From JABMOW01 sp964409335 (GTDB lineage Bacteria > Fidelibacterota > Marinisomatia > SCGC-AAA003-L08 > JACNLC01), in assembly GCA_964409335.1 (NCBI GenBank), contig CAYPCW010000004.1:13803-77802 (forward strand): a stretch of 64,000 bases of DNA, given 5' to 3'. The position numbers and the translations under genes are program-made. The notes beneath the pieces were generated by a model, which was given only the letters and a program-made list of their open reading frames with translations, did no database searches and was not told where the DNA came from. Position 1 is the first letter of the stretch. Every line of letters begins with the position of its first letter. This document shows positions 46,296-55,426 of this stretch, piece after piece.

Positions 46296-47444
46296 TTATT
46301 TGGGCAACTCAATCATGAAAATCGTCTCACCGGGTTTAGAGGATACCAATATGATCCTACCCCTGTGGATGTCTTCGATGATACGCCGGGTGAGGCTGAG
46401 TCCCAACCCCCATCCCCGTTTTTTTGTACTGAACCCTGGACGAAAAACAAGACTTCGATGTTTCCGGTTGATCCCGCAGCCTGTATCGGTCATCCGGATC
46501 ATCCCCTTATCGGCCGATTCCGATACCTGAATGGTAATGCGACCGGCAAGATCCCGTATGGCGTCCAGCGCATTTTTTACCAGATTTTCCAGCGCCCATG
46601 ATAATAAAGTATCTTCACCGGGGACAGAAATATTCTCTCCTTCAACCAATATTTGAATGTGTGAAATGGTGGGGACCCTCACCTGTATATACTCAGCTGT
46701 TTTTTGTGACAGGTGAAGTAAGGAGACAGATTTGAATTTCGAATGTGATCCGATTTTTTGAAATCGATTGGATATCTGGCTTAAATGGGAGAGGTCATCG
46801 TGAATGTATGGAATGATCTCATTTGGTTTTTCACCATCTTCCAGCAATTTCACCCACCCCATGAGTGACGAAACAGGGGTCCCCAACTGATGGGCGGTTT
46901 CTCTGGCCATCCCCATCCAAATAGATCGTTTTTCACTGTTTCGCATGAATTGAAATCCGAAAAATCCCATCAGAATGAACACCATCATCAGGCCGATTTC
47001 AAGGTAAGGTACCCATCTCAATTTACCGACGATTGCGGGGTCCCCATAATGGATCCGGCTGATTTCTATACCGTTCCCCATCACAAGTAAAGGCGTGAAA
47101 GAATCATCCATCCGTTGAATAATATCCTGAATTTTTGCCCGATATTCCTGGGATCCTTCGACCTCTTCAATCCGAAGATTTTTCAAAGCGTAGATTTCAT
47201 TGTTCGACATGATCACCATGGGGAAGCTGATGGACGGCATGAGAATCTCCAGCACGTACTGGATGTTTTTCGGTTCCAGATTGTTGATGGCGTCAGAGTA
47301 CGCTCTGGCAAGATATTCCACCTGCTCCCGCGCATCATCCCGGATATTTTTCACCATGTACCAATTCAAACCAAAGACAGTGAATACGATCACGAATCCA
47401 AATATGAAAAATCCTAATTTAATGTGCAGGGCGTATTTAAACAT
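46296..47444 (-). CDS. Sensor histidine kinase, orphan
   Basis: A 382-residue membrane kinase with helices at about residues 9-30 and 146-166 flanking a 115-residue periplasmic sensor. The phosphorylated His185 lies in ETAHQLGTPVSSLMGWVKLL, followed by the N box ENLVKNALDAI, the G1 box DTGCGI and the G2 box GWGLGLSLTRRII. The H-box form HQLGTP is common in Bacteroidota kinases. No HAMP domain is obvious. It is the last gene of the envelope operon, 14 bases after the YfhO-like gene, and has no adjacent response regulator. The nearest regulator in the window is the PorX-like protein, about 14 kb away; a link is only a possibility. Confidence 0.92.
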   Translation of the reverse strand: MFKYALHIKLGFFIFGFVIVFTVFGLNWYMVKNIRDDAREQVEYLARAYSDAINNLEPKNIQYVLEILMPSISFPMVIMSNNEIYALKNLRIEEVEGSQEYRAKIQDIIQRMDDSFTPLLVMGNGIEISRIHYGDPAIVGKLRWVPYLEIGLMMVFILMGFFGFQFMRNSEKRSIWMGMARETAHQLGTPVSSLMGWVKLLEDGEKPNEIIPYIHDDLSHLSQISNRFQKIGSHSKFKSVSLLHLSQKTAEYIQVRVPTISHIQILVEGENISVPGEDTLLSWALENLVKNALDAIRDLAGRITIQVSESADKGMIRMTDTGCGINRKHRSLVFRPGFSTKKRGWGLGLSLTRRIIEDIHRGRIILVSSKPGETIFMIELPK

Positions 47445-47458
47445 CGTATGTCAGATAT

Positions 47459-49807
47459 TTAAGGCGATAAAATTTGGGAAGATTTTCGTTTTTGCATCCA
47501 TACCCCGATTACGATGACACCGGCAATGAGCAGGAAGCTGATGTGGGAGATCAGATTTCCAATACGGATATCCTCCGGCTGAAAGGACATGGTAACCGTG
47601 TGGTTGCCAGCTGGAACAGATATCCCACGTAATATGGCATTGGTTTCATATACTTTTATGGGATCCCCGTCGATAGATGCTGTCCACCCTTTGGGATAAT
47701 AAATCTCACTAAAAATTAGAAACTGGTCTGTTTGGGAAACTGTATTCAGTTCAATATAGTCAGGCGTATATGTTACTATATCCACTCTGCCCCCGGCGGT
47801 AAATGAGGTTTCATCCACGGTAGAGGAAACAAAGGCATCAGTAACAGGATCAAAGTTGGGTTTTTTTAATTCGGTCATTTGAACGTTTGGGTCCTCAATC
47901 ATCCGGATAGATCTTGCAAAAAATACCCGTTGAAGTTGTCCGGAATATTCATATACATATGCAGGAATGTACTGCCCCTGAATGTAGTAATTCCCTTTAA
48001 ACGCCTCTTTGAAATCCGGGTGACTAATCTGTTGCAAATGGACGAGGTATTTGACATTTAACATCCGTAGTAGTGCGGCGGATTCGAATCCAACCTTTGT
48101 GATCACATCATTATAAATGGCTAGTTTTGCAGGATGATATCCCATGACACTTTCGATGTGAAATGCCGACCACCGGTTTTCATTCATTAAATATTGCAGA
48201 GGAAGAATCCGAAACTGTGAATGGTCCTTTTCGAGAAATTTGATCACGTCATCCTCCCGCAAATAAGATCTGATATACCGGGAAGTCTGATAAGGAGCAC
48301 TACGCCCGGAATCCGGTGCAGGGTCTATGATTTTTCTGTCAACCATGATCAGATCTAAAATAGCGATCAAGGCGATAATTGTCGATGCAATCGGAGGTTT
48401 TACCCATTTTTTCATGGTGATATAGAGAATGCCCAGGGTCAGCCCTGTGAGAACGATCAGGGTGAAAATATCTGTCCGGATCATGGGTTTAACATGATCA
48501 GGTACAGCAAACCATGACAGTAATCCTTTCCCTATGATGAGCAAAATCACCGAAATACCCACCCAGATATAGACGGAATACCGGAATTCCTTGTAGAATC
48601 TCGATTCTGCAAGTTTCTGCTGCAGGGAATGGAATCCGAGAGCCGATAATCCGGCGACACTGAATTGTGTCAACACTAAAAACATCACAGGAACTCTGAA
48701 TTTGTTGAAGTAAGGAAAATGATCGTAGAATAGTTGATATAAGAAAAGATGTTTACCGAAGGATAACAGCAGTGAAATTAGTATGGTGAAGAGGAGAACG
48801 TATTTAAAATTATTCCGGTTAAAAAACGCACCATACACAGCAAATAACAGAATGAGAATTCCCATATAATTGGGATAATCGGTATGAGGCATGGTTCCCC
48901 AATAGGTTCCCCCGCCAAACCCGAAAAATGATGGCACCAGAAATGTCATCATTTCGGGGAAACTGAACGACCATTGTGTGGCATATTCGAATGCAGCCCC
49001 TCCCCCGTCGGCGCCCCGGATGGAAAACGGGGTATATTGTGACACGGGATAGTAGATGCTCATCGAGAGTCCCCCTGCGACCAGCATTGAAAAAGCCGTG
49101 TAACCGATAAATTTCAACCGGGTGAAATCCTTTGCCCGAATCAGTTGAATACCCCTGAAAATCAGATATATTCCGAGCATCAGCCAGGTATAATAGGCGA
49201 TTTGGACGTGTCCCCGAAGTAGTTGCAAGCCCATCAACAGGGACAGAATACCGCTAGCGAGCAGAGTCGGGTTTTCATCAAGTTTCAGCAATCCCCAGAA
49301 TATCCATGGAATGTATGCAGCCGTCATCATCTGACTGCCATGCCCGAACACCAACATGGTGATCATGTACGGCGTGATCATAAATGCGACGGCACCAAGA
49401 AACGCGGAGAGTTGATCGAGCTTCAGTCGTTTGAGCAGAAGGAATCCGCCGAACCCCGCAAAGACATAGTGAATAAAAAACACCCATATCCAGGGCATTC
49501 CCAGAGTTTTCAGCCATAGAAAAGCCTGATGAGGGAAATAATATCTTGAAATATATTGGAATGAATGCACGGAAGGAAGTCCGCTGAACATCCAGGGCAG
49601 CCAGAGGGGATATTCTCCGTTTTGCGCTTTCGCCAATTCCATCCCCTGTGCCACCGCTTTGGGGGACAGAGAATCACCTGATATAAATTCATGACTCCCA
49701 TCAGCCATTTTATCGAAAAGACCAATAATAAGGACAAAGAATAAAGCTATAGCAACGAGGTTTTCTTTTTGTGATTGTATCACCGAGTATAAATTTTTCA
49801 TTCGCAT
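47459..49807 (-). CDS. YfhO-like polytopic membrane protein (GT-C type)
   Basis: A 782-residue inner-membrane protein with about twelve helices. Two long extracytoplasmic parts follow, including the family segment SVMGYHPAKLAIYNDVI and a C-terminal beta domain with PKGWTASIDGDP. YfhO family members are GT-C-fold proteins; B. subtilis YfhO is needed for adding sugars to lipoteichoic acid using a lipid-linked sugar donor. Here it sits with three glycosyltransferases, so transfer of a lipid-linked sugar outside the membrane is a reasonable inference. It starts at ATG 49807, with another in-frame ATG two codons later. Confidence 0.88.
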   Translation of the reverse strand: MRMKNLYSVIQSQKENLVAIALFFVLIIGLFDKMADGSHEFISGDSLSPKAVAQGMELAKAQNGEYPLWLPWMFSGLPSVHSFQYISRYYFPHQAFLWLKTLGMPWIWVFFIHYVFAGFGGFLLLKRLKLDQLSAFLGAVAFMITPYMITMLVFGHGSQMMTAAYIPWIFWGLLKLDENPTLLASGILSLLMGLQLLRGHVQIAYYTWLMLGIYLIFRGIQLIRAKDFTRLKFIGYTAFSMLVAGGLSMSIYYPVSQYTPFSIRGADGGGAAFEYATQWSFSFPEMMTFLVPSFFGFGGGTYWGTMPHTDYPNYMGILILLFAVYGAFFNRNNFKYVLLFTILISLLLSFGKHLFLYQLFYDHFPYFNKFRVPVMFLVLTQFSVAGLSALGFHSLQQKLAESRFYKEFRYSVYIWVGISVILLIIGKGLLSWFAVPDHVKPMIRTDIFTLIVLTGLTLGILYITMKKWVKPPIASTIIALIAILDLIMVDRKIIDPAPDSGRSAPYQTSRYIRSYLREDDVIKFLEKDHSQFRILPLQYLMNENRWSAFHIESVMGYHPAKLAIYNDVITKVGFESAALLRMLNVKYLVHLQQISHPDFKEAFKGNYYIQGQYIPAYVYEYSGQLQRVFFARSIRMIEDPNVQMTELKKPNFDPVTDAFVSSTVDETSFTAGGRVDIVTYTPDYIELNTVSQTDQFLIFSEIYYPKGWTASIDGDPIKVYETNAILRGISVPAGNHTVTMSFQPEDIRIGNLISHISFLLIAGVIVIGVWMQKRKSSQILSP

Positions 49808-49814
49808 TCTATGA

Positions 49815-50651
49815 TTATTGCCTGAATTTCGTGGAGTTAAAATACTGTTTAGAGATTTGATAAACCAAGCAGACGAAAGAAATAAGTGTGATGAAATATC
49901 CTTTATGTCTTCGGATGAGTTTCAGCAGCGCCCATAATTTTCGGGTGTTTTTCAAAAACGACCGATTCCCGCCGATACTGGCAGACACCTTGTGATAGAT
50001 TTTAGATTTGGCGATCATATAACAGGATACCCCCTGATTTGCGGCGCGCAGGCACAGATCCACATCCTCGGAATACATTCCAAAAGATTCGTCGAAACCG
50101 CCCAGTTTATGAAACACATCTGCATGGATCATCAGGGCACACCCGGAAACAAAATCCGTATGTGTATTTTGCTTAAAACGCCCGTTATCGATTTCACGAA
50201 TCCCTATATGGCTCACGTTCGCCACGGTAAGGTTTGCCACGCCCCCCGCAAACCAGATTCGATCGGGATGGTCCGCATACAAAATTTTCGGTGAAAAAAT
50301 ATGATCTCCGCCAAATTCAGCGATACCTGCGACAAGTTTGTCCAGAAATTCCGGCTCAACCAGAGTGTCGTTATTCAGAAATAAAGCATATCCTGATTTT
50401 TCAGGTTGGGGGAAAACCACTTCAAACCCGCGATTATTACCACCAGCATATCTATAATTCCGGTGAAGTTTGATGAGGTTAATGTCCGGAAATTCAGACT
50501 CCAGAAATTCAACCGAACCGTCTGTAGAACCGTTATCCACCACGGAAACTGAGAAACGGGGATAGGTGACTTTTTTCAGCGAGTGTAAACAATCGGACGT
50601 AAGTGATTTACCATTCCAGTTTAGCACAATGATGGAGATGTGGGGAGTCAT
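49815..50651 (-). CDS. Glycosyltransferase family 2, rhamnosyltransferase-like
   Basis: A 278-residue GT-A enzyme. It starts SIIVLNWNGKSLTSDCLHSL, has the nucleotide-binding VVDNGSTDGS, the NND metal site in FLNNDTLVEP and the ED catalytic region in MYSEDVDLCLRA. A hydrophobic stretch near the C terminus (about 250-268) may anchor it. The type (VLNWNG start) is common in rhamnosyl- and related transferases of O-antigen and exopolysaccharide synthesis, but donor and acceptor cannot be read. It overlaps the next upstream gene by four bases. Confidence 0.88.
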   Translation of the reverse strand: MTPHISIIVLNWNGKSLTSDCLHSLKKVTYPRFSVSVVDNGSTDGSVEFLESEFPDINLIKLHRNYRYAGGNNRGFEVVFPQPEKSGYALFLNNDTLVEPEFLDKLVAGIAEFGGDHIFSPKILYADHPDRIWFAGGVANLTVANVSHIGIREIDNGRFKQNTHTDFVSGCALMIHADVFHKLGGFDESFGMYSEDVDLCLRAANQGVSCYMIAKSKIYHKVSASIGGNRSFLKNTRKLWALLKLIRRHKGYFITLISFVCLVYQISKQYFNSTKFRQ

Positions 50652-51778
50652 TTTTCAGCACATAACGATTCTACGGCTGTTACCATATTCTTCCAGGAAA
50701 ATCGTTTTTTTTCCTCCTGAATATTCGGCGCCATGGAGGCAAATGACCCCTCCATAAATCCGACGGATAAAACACGAGCCAGTTCCAGTGAATCCCCGGG
50801 GGTTGTAATAAACCCTGTTTTTCCCTCGATCACCACTTCCGGGAGTCCCCCAACCCGGGTCGCCACCACCGGTTTATTGAAGTGGTAGGCGATGGGGATG
50901 ATACCGCTTTGTGTGGCAGAATGATAGGGAAGCGCGACCACATCGGCTGCAGAAAAATACAATTTTACTTGATCATCGGGAATGTACTGATTCTCCCATC
51001 TGAACACATCGTCGATCTCAAATTTTTGGATCAATTTCTGATATTTCTCCACACTTTCATAGGATTCACCGACGGCGATCACCTGAAAGTCAGTCATCTT
51101 TGTTTTTAGTATTCCCGTCGCTTCGATGAGGGTATCCAACCCTTTGTAGGCTCGCACATACCCAAAGTAGAGGATGACCTTTCGGGCGGCGATGTTCAGG
51201 GTTTTCCGTGCCTCCGCCATCGGGACAGGGTCTCCGAATACATGATAAACCGGGTGAAATATTTTTCGATATTTGGGGACGGATACCATAGTTTTCAGAT
51301 CAGATTCCACGGATGATGACATCACGATAAACGAACGCACTTTTTTAAAAAAATACCGGACCAGAAGCGTGTCAAACCAATGGGATTCGTGAGGAAGGAT
51401 ATTATCACATATCGCCATAATGTGGATTTGGGGTACTCGTTTGAGAATATAACCGGCGATAAATCCTGAAAGGGGTGCGAAAAAAGGATGCCAAAACCGG
51501 ATGAGAAGCAGGTCGGGGGATTGTCGAATGATCGCTTTCGCTGTTTTTACCCAAGTCAGTGGATTGATAGAATCCACCATTCGGATCATTGGAATGCGGA
51601 CAGCAGAAGTCCCGGTTTCGTACTGAGTCTTACCTGGAAAAAGAAAATCAGGGTACTGCCGGGTGAAATTATATACGGTGACATCGTGTGAGGGTTTCAA
51701 ATACTGATATAAAATGGCTGAATTTAGAGATATTCCACCACGGTACGGCGGGGTTACACTAATCAGTGCAATCTTCAT
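50648..51778 (-). CDS. Glycosyltransferase family 4 (GT-B fold)
   Basis: A 376-residue GT-B enzyme. The N-terminal domain begins MKIALISVTPPYRGGISL. The C-terminal donor-binding domain has YFGYVRAYKGLDTLIEA and the E-x7-E type motif in VVATRVGGLPEVVIEGKTGF. Such enzymes transfer hexoses to growing lipid-linked or surface glycans. It overlaps the upstream glycosyltransferase by 20 bases and the downstream one by four, so all three are translated together. Confidence 0.9.
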   Translation of the reverse strand: MKIALISVTPPYRGGISLNSAILYQYLKPSHDVTVYNFTRQYPDFLFPGKTQYETGTSAVRIPMIRMVDSINPLTWVKTAKAIIRQSPDLLLIRFWHPFFAPLSGFIAGYILKRVPQIHIMAICDNILPHESHWFDTLLVRYFFKKVRSFIVMSSSVESDLKTMVSVPKYRKIFHPVYHVFGDPVPMAEARKTLNIAARKVILYFGYVRAYKGLDTLIEATGILKTKMTDFQVIAVGESYESVEKYQKLIQKFEIDDVFRWENQYIPDDQVKLYFSAADVVALPYHSATQSGIIPIAYHFNKPVVATRVGGLPEVVIEGKTGFITTPGDSLELARVLSVGFMEGSFASMAPNIQEEKKRFSWKNMVTAVESLCAEK

Positions 51779-52721
51779 CCCGGGTCGATCCTGATATGAT
51801 CTTTTTAATTTTTTGTTCTTTTACCCGTTGTGATTTCACGATCATTTCACCCAGCAGCCCCAGCGATATAAATTGAATACCCACAACCATCAATAATACA
51901 CTTAAAAACAGGATAGGACGATTTCCGATCCATATCCCCTGGAACCAACCAATCGTTAACCAGGCGTTAATACCCAGACCGATGAGGGTAAAGATCATAC
52001 CGATAAACCCAAAAAAATGAAGCGGCCTGTTAAAGTATTTCCCCATGAACAGTACGGTCATGAGATCGAAGAACCCATGGAAATATCGTGCACCACCATA
52101 CTTTGTCTCCCCGTGTTTTCTCGGTCGATGGTTGACGACAATTTCAGTAACGGAAAATCCCTTCTGTTTTGCGATCGCCGGAATGTATCGGTGCAGCCCC
52201 CCATACAATTCAATGGATTTCACGACCTGTGCACGGTAGGCTTTTAATCCACAATTGAAATCATGGATATGGATCCCCGTGAATATCCGGGTGACCAGGT
52301 TGAAAAATTTTGATGGCAGTTTTTTTGATAACGGGTCGTTTCTGTATTTTTTCCAGCCGGAAACCACATCCCAGCCTTCCCGTAACCTTGAAACGAGGGC
52401 GGTAATCTCATTGGGATCGTCCTGCAAATCAGCATCCATGGTGATTACAAAATCCCCGCGGGTTGCCTGAAATCCGGCTGACAGGGCATCGGCTTTTCCG
52501 TAATTGCGATAGAACTGGATCAGCTTTACATTTTGATCCTTGTCCACAATAGATTTGATCACTGCAGCTGAATCATCGGCGCTACCATCGTCAATAAATA
52601 AGATTTCGTATTCAGAGAAGTCTGTTACGTTTTTTCGAATTTCATCGTATAGCTGCGGGATTGATTTACCTTCATTCAATACCGGGATGACGACACTGAT
52701 GATGTCCTGTGGATCATTCAT
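51759..52721 (-). CDS. DPM1/GtrB-like glycosyltransferase family 2 with two C-terminal membrane helices
   Basis: A 320-residue polyprenyl-phosphate glycosyltransferase-like protein. The GT-A domain has VVIPVLNEGKSIPQLYDEI, DDGSADDS and the DADLQDDPNE metal site. After about residue 230 it has two membrane helices (GFIGMIFTLIGLGINAWL and LSVLLMVVGIQFISLGLL). This build matches enzymes that load a sugar on undecaprenyl phosphate, which would give a donor for the YfhO-like GT-C protein downstream. I start at ATG 52721, which overlaps the TPR gene by eight bases. A TTG two codons earlier is also open. Confidence 0.92.
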   Translation of the reverse strand: MNDPQDIISVVIPVLNEGKSIPQLYDEIRKNVTDFSEYEILFIDDGSADDSAAVIKSIVDKDQNVKLIQFYRNYGKADALSAGFQATRGDFVITMDADLQDDPNEITALVSRLREGWDVVSGWKKYRNDPLSKKLPSKFFNLVTRIFTGIHIHDFNCGLKAYRAQVVKSIELYGGLHRYIPAIAKQKGFSVTEIVVNHRPRKHGETKYGGARYFHGFFDLMTVLFMGKYFNRPLHFFGFIGMIFTLIGLGINAWLTIGWFQGIWIGNRPILFLSVLLMVVGIQFISLGLLGEMIVKSQRVKEQKIKKIISGSTRDEDCTD

Positions 52722-53853
52722 GACCAAGATTCTTCCGCTTTGCTTTTAATAAATCATTTTCGGAGTCTATTGAAATGGCACTATCCAGGGCTTTTACCGC
52801 TTTATCAATTTGTTTAATTCTTACATAAACATCAGAAAGGTGTTCGAATATGACCGCATTGCTTTGTTCTGTTTTCAAACTCTCGAGAAGAAAGTGTTCC
52901 GCCAATTCGAACTGATCCATTTGGTAATAAATCCAGCCGATCGTGTCGAGGAAGGAAGCATTGTCCGGGAATAATTCCAGGGCGATACAGCCATATTCCA
53001 GCGCTTTATCTAATTCTTGTTCGGTTATATTTTGTCGGGTGCTCAGGTTATAAGCATAATTGTTCAGTGCATTGGCATCCGGGTCGTCCCGATTGATTAA
53101 CTGCTGATAAATGCTGTCGGAAGAAGCAAATTTTCCCAAATCGCTGAGCTGTTGGGCGAGTTGATTGAGAATCACATTATGATGAGGAAAGCGATCATTT
53201 AACGTCCATAATTCCGTGAGGACCTGATCCGAGTTACTTATAGAATATAATATTCTAATATAAGACCCCATGAAGAGGGGATTCTCTGGAAAGTTGCTCA
53301 TGAGAGTATCAAGCCCGGTGAATATGGAATCAAAGTCTTGAGTACGAAATCCAATCTCAAGCATTGTCTGGAAGATTTCCTGATCATCGGGAGTTTTTAG
53401 TAGGATTTCCACACAAAGTTCGATCACTTCCTTCCATTTGTATTCCGTGACGAGGAGGGTTAGTTTTTTAACCTGCAGGTCAATATCCTCTGGAGATTCC
53501 TGAATCTTTCGTTCGATGAACCTGATCGCAGAATCCGGTTGTTCCATGTACACGTACAAGTTGATTGCTAAATCAATAAATTTATCTTCCTGTGGTGCAA
53601 TTGAACTGGCTTTGAGCACATAGTGTAACGTTTTTTCGTAATCATTTGAATCCAGGGACAGGTCGATCAGGGTAGTATAAATCTCGATTGAGTCCGGATC
53701 TTTTTCCAGCGCAAGTAAAAAATTGGCTTCTGCCTGGGTGTAGTCTTCCTGTAGGAGATAATACTGTCCAAGAAAGAAAGGATCTTCTTCTGGTTCGACA
53801 TCAGCGCATAGGGATGCTGCGGAAAGTATTATAATGAATAGAAGTATTTTCAT
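52714..53853 (-). CDS. Exported tetratricopeptide repeat protein
   Basis: A 379-residue protein with an N-terminal signal peptide (MKILLFIIILSAASLCA), cut probably near residue 17-18, followed by about nine TPR units. Clear units include YYLLQEDYTQAEANFLLALE and IYYQMDQFELAEHFLLESLK. TPR superhelices hold protein complexes together; in envelope operons they often scaffold secretion or glycan machinery. It is the first gene of the operon that continues with three glycosyltransferases, and lies just after a strong terminator, so it needs its own promoter or read-through. The specific partner is unknown. Confidence 0.85.
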   Translation of the reverse strand: MKILLFIIILSAASLCADVEPEEDPFFLGQYYLLQEDYTQAEANFLLALEKDPDSIEIYTTLIDLSLDSNDYEKTLHYVLKASSIAPQEDKFIDLAINLYVYMEQPDSAIRFIERKIQESPEDIDLQVKKLTLLVTEYKWKEVIELCVEILLKTPDDQEIFQTMLEIGFRTQDFDSIFTGLDTLMSNFPENPLFMGSYIRILYSISNSDQVLTELWTLNDRFPHHNVILNQLAQQLSDLGKFASSDSIYQQLINRDDPDANALNNYAYNLSTRQNITEQELDKALEYGCIALELFPDNASFLDTIGWIYYQMDQFELAEHFLLESLKTEQSNAVIFEHLSDVYVRIKQIDKAVKALDSAISIDSENDLLKAKRKNLGHE

Positions 53854-53865
53854 TGGTTTAAAAAA

Positions 53866-53891
53866 AAATAGGAGGGTATGCCCTCCTATTT
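53866..53891 (-). terminator. Rho-independent terminator after the DUF4295-like gene
   Basis: AAATAGGAGGG and CCCTCCTATTT form an 11-base-pair stem with a four-base loop. On the minus strand the stem is followed by more T residues, ending in TTTAAACC. It lies 19 bases after the stop of the 65-residue gene. It ends that transcript and lies only 12 bases before the TPR gene start. Confidence 0.94.
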
Positions 53892-53910
53892 CGTGATAAA
53901 AATTCGGTTT

Positions 53911-54108
53911 TTAGTTTGAGCTTCCAAGTAAGTTATTTACAAAGCTTTCTACATTTTCTCCAGATGGAACGGAATGAATTTCTTCGGAGAACCGGATTCC
54001 ATCCTTATTTTTTTTTGATTGAACTGACCGTACCACTTTAATACAGGTTTTTTGTTCTTTCTCAACGGTCTTCCCGACTTTATCTCCAAATGATTGTTTC
54101 TTTGCCAT
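53911..54108 (-). CDS. Small basic protein resembling DUF4295
   Basis: A 65-residue protein starting MAKKQSFGDKVG, with AGAGG upstream of its ATG. It has a lysine-rich first half and then CIKVVRSVQSKK, RFSEEI and a VP-x-x-x-x-V-x-x-F pattern. These recall Bacteroidota DUF4295 proteins, which are about 50 residues, start MAKK and have KVIKMVKS and FxEQMVP motifs. From memory, that family was seen as a ribosomal protein (named bL38) in a Flavobacterium ribosome structure; I cannot check this. The gene has its own terminator and probably its own promoter (minus strand TTTG and TAAGTTTG about 21 bases apart, near 54130-54160). Confidence 0.75.
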   Translation of the reverse strand: MAKKQSFGDKVGKTVEKEQKTCIKVVRSVQSKKNKDGIRFSEEIHSVPSGENVESFVNNLLGSSN

Positions 54109-54289
54109 TCAATTCCTCTTATTTACAAACTTAATGTCTTGGTTTTTTCAGTATCAAATTCCATATTCACGACTCTCACACGACGCAAATTTTACATATA
54201 CTCTATCAAAAATTCCGAATCATTTCTAATTAGATGCGTCACCATTTTTTACCGGGCACAAAAATGACCGGATCGACAAGCAGGTTGGT

Positions 54290-54847
54290 TTACTTTGTGC
54301 CTGTCTTGCCTTTCTGATTCACCATCAATATTTGATCATCATAACGGTCTGATGCCTCACGAAGACTATCTTTCATTAATGAGTCTTTCAGAGCGGGCAT
54401 AAGCGTAGAATTCACCATTAAAGGGGGTTGAGAATCAAACTCGTGCAAGGTTGGGTTTTGTGAAAATTCACTCACACTAAGCTGTGGAATGTTGTCGTTC
54501 TGAAACAGGAGGACGGACGAGATCGTTAATACGGTAAACGCTGCAAGAAATCCCAGAGCCGATACCGGTGTTAATCCGAAGGGTTGAAAGTTGAGCAACC
54601 GGGTAAAGAAGGGTTCTTTTCTGGAATTATACTTATCGATTTTTTGGTGCAGATTTTTAATAAAATCAGCGGAGGTTGAGATGGCCTCTACATTTTTGAG
54701 TGAGTTCATAATTTCTACCACACCGTTGAGTTTCATTCCGCAGTCCCGGCAAAGGGTCTGATGCCGGATGAACTCTTTTCGTAGTTTTAAACTTAAATTA
54801 CTCTCGATGAATGCAGAAATATTTTCTTCAAAATTGTAACAATTCAT
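54290..54847 (-). CDS. Anti-sigma factor with zinc-binding (ZAS-like) N-terminal domain
   Basis: A 185-residue bitopic membrane protein. The N-terminal domain has His29, Cys33 and Cys36 (HQTLCRDC), the H-x3-C-x2-C zinc motif of anti-sigma factors. One membrane helix lies at about residues 97-116 and a short outer domain follows. It lies six bases after the ECF sigma gene, as anti-sigma partners do. It would hold the sigma factor at the membrane until a signal, perhaps thiol or envelope stress, frees it. The cognate relation is inferred from position. Confidence 0.88.
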   Translation of the reverse strand: MNCYNFEENISAFIESNLSLKLRKEFIRHQTLCRDCGMKLNGVVEIMNSLKNVEAISTSADFIKNLHQKIDKYNSRKEPFFTRLLNFQPFGLTPVSALGFLAAFTVLTISSVLLFQNDNIPQLSVSEFSQNPTLHEFDSQPPLMVNSTLMPALKDSLMKDSLREASDRYDDQILMVNQKGKTGTK

Positions 54848-54853
54848 TCAGAT

Positions 54854-55426
54854 TTATCGTCCCCCTATTTTAGTTAACAGGTATTGTAATTTTAATCTTC
54901 CACGGTTAATCCGTGATTTTACTGTCCCTAACGGAACGCCGACGATTCTACTGATGTCCTCGTAGGAAAGTTCCTGAATATCTCTCAAAATGATCATCGT
55001 CTTGAAATCTGGTGGAAGTTCGTTCAACGCCCATTGGATTTTTTTTCCCAGGTTATCTTTTTCCAGATCCATACTTGGGTCTTTCATGACGGGTATTTCA
55101 TACTCTTTATCGTCATATTTGATATCAGAAAGTGAGTACGTATTTCTTCGTTTAGATTTTCGAAGCTCGGTTCTGGCGAGATTCCCGGCGATCGTGTAAA
55201 GCCAGGTTGAAAATTTTGCGATTTCCCGATACGAATGTTTATGGGTAAACACTTTTATAAATGTGTCCTGGGTTATATCCTCAGCCCGTTCGATATCATT
55301 TAGAAACCGGTAAACAAAATTCAAAATCTTTTCCTTATACCGATAAACAATTTGGTTATAAGCCTGGATATCCCCTTCCTGAAATCGTGCCATCAATTCC
55401 TCATCAGATATCTGATAATCAGGCAT
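54854..55426 (-). CDS. RNA polymerase ECF sigma factor
   Basis: A 190-residue sigma-70 family protein with region 2 (RFLNDIERAEDITQDTFIKVF and FSTWLYTIAGNLAR) and region 4 (LSYEDISRIVGVPLGTVKSR). No region 3 is present, so it is an extracytoplasmic-function sigma. It overlaps the end of holA by eight bases, so its expression is tied to a housekeeping operon. The anti-sigma gene follows. PorX in Porphyromonas works with an ECF sigma (SigP); whether this one does so is untested. Confidence 0.95.
   Translation of the reverse strand: MPDYQISDEELMARFQEGDIQAYNQIVYRYKEKILNFVYRFLNDIERAEDITQDTFIKVFTHKHSYREIAKFSTWLYTIAGNLARTELRKSKRRNTYSLSDIKYDDKEYEIPVMKDPSMDLEKDNLGKKIQWALNELPPDFKTMIILRDIQELSYEDISRIVGVPLGTVKSRINRGRLKLQYLLTKIGGR

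Noticed and set aside
48080..48095. GATTCGAATCC, resembling a tRNA T-loop
   Set aside because: It lies within the YfhO-like coding region in frame, and no cloverleaf or acceptor stem can be drawn around it.
54255..54301. Inverted repeat GGCACAAA/TTTGTGCC at the end of the anti-sigma gene
   Set aside because: The loop would be 31 bases, half of the stem lies in the coding end, and no T run follows on the minus strand, so it is not a terminator.
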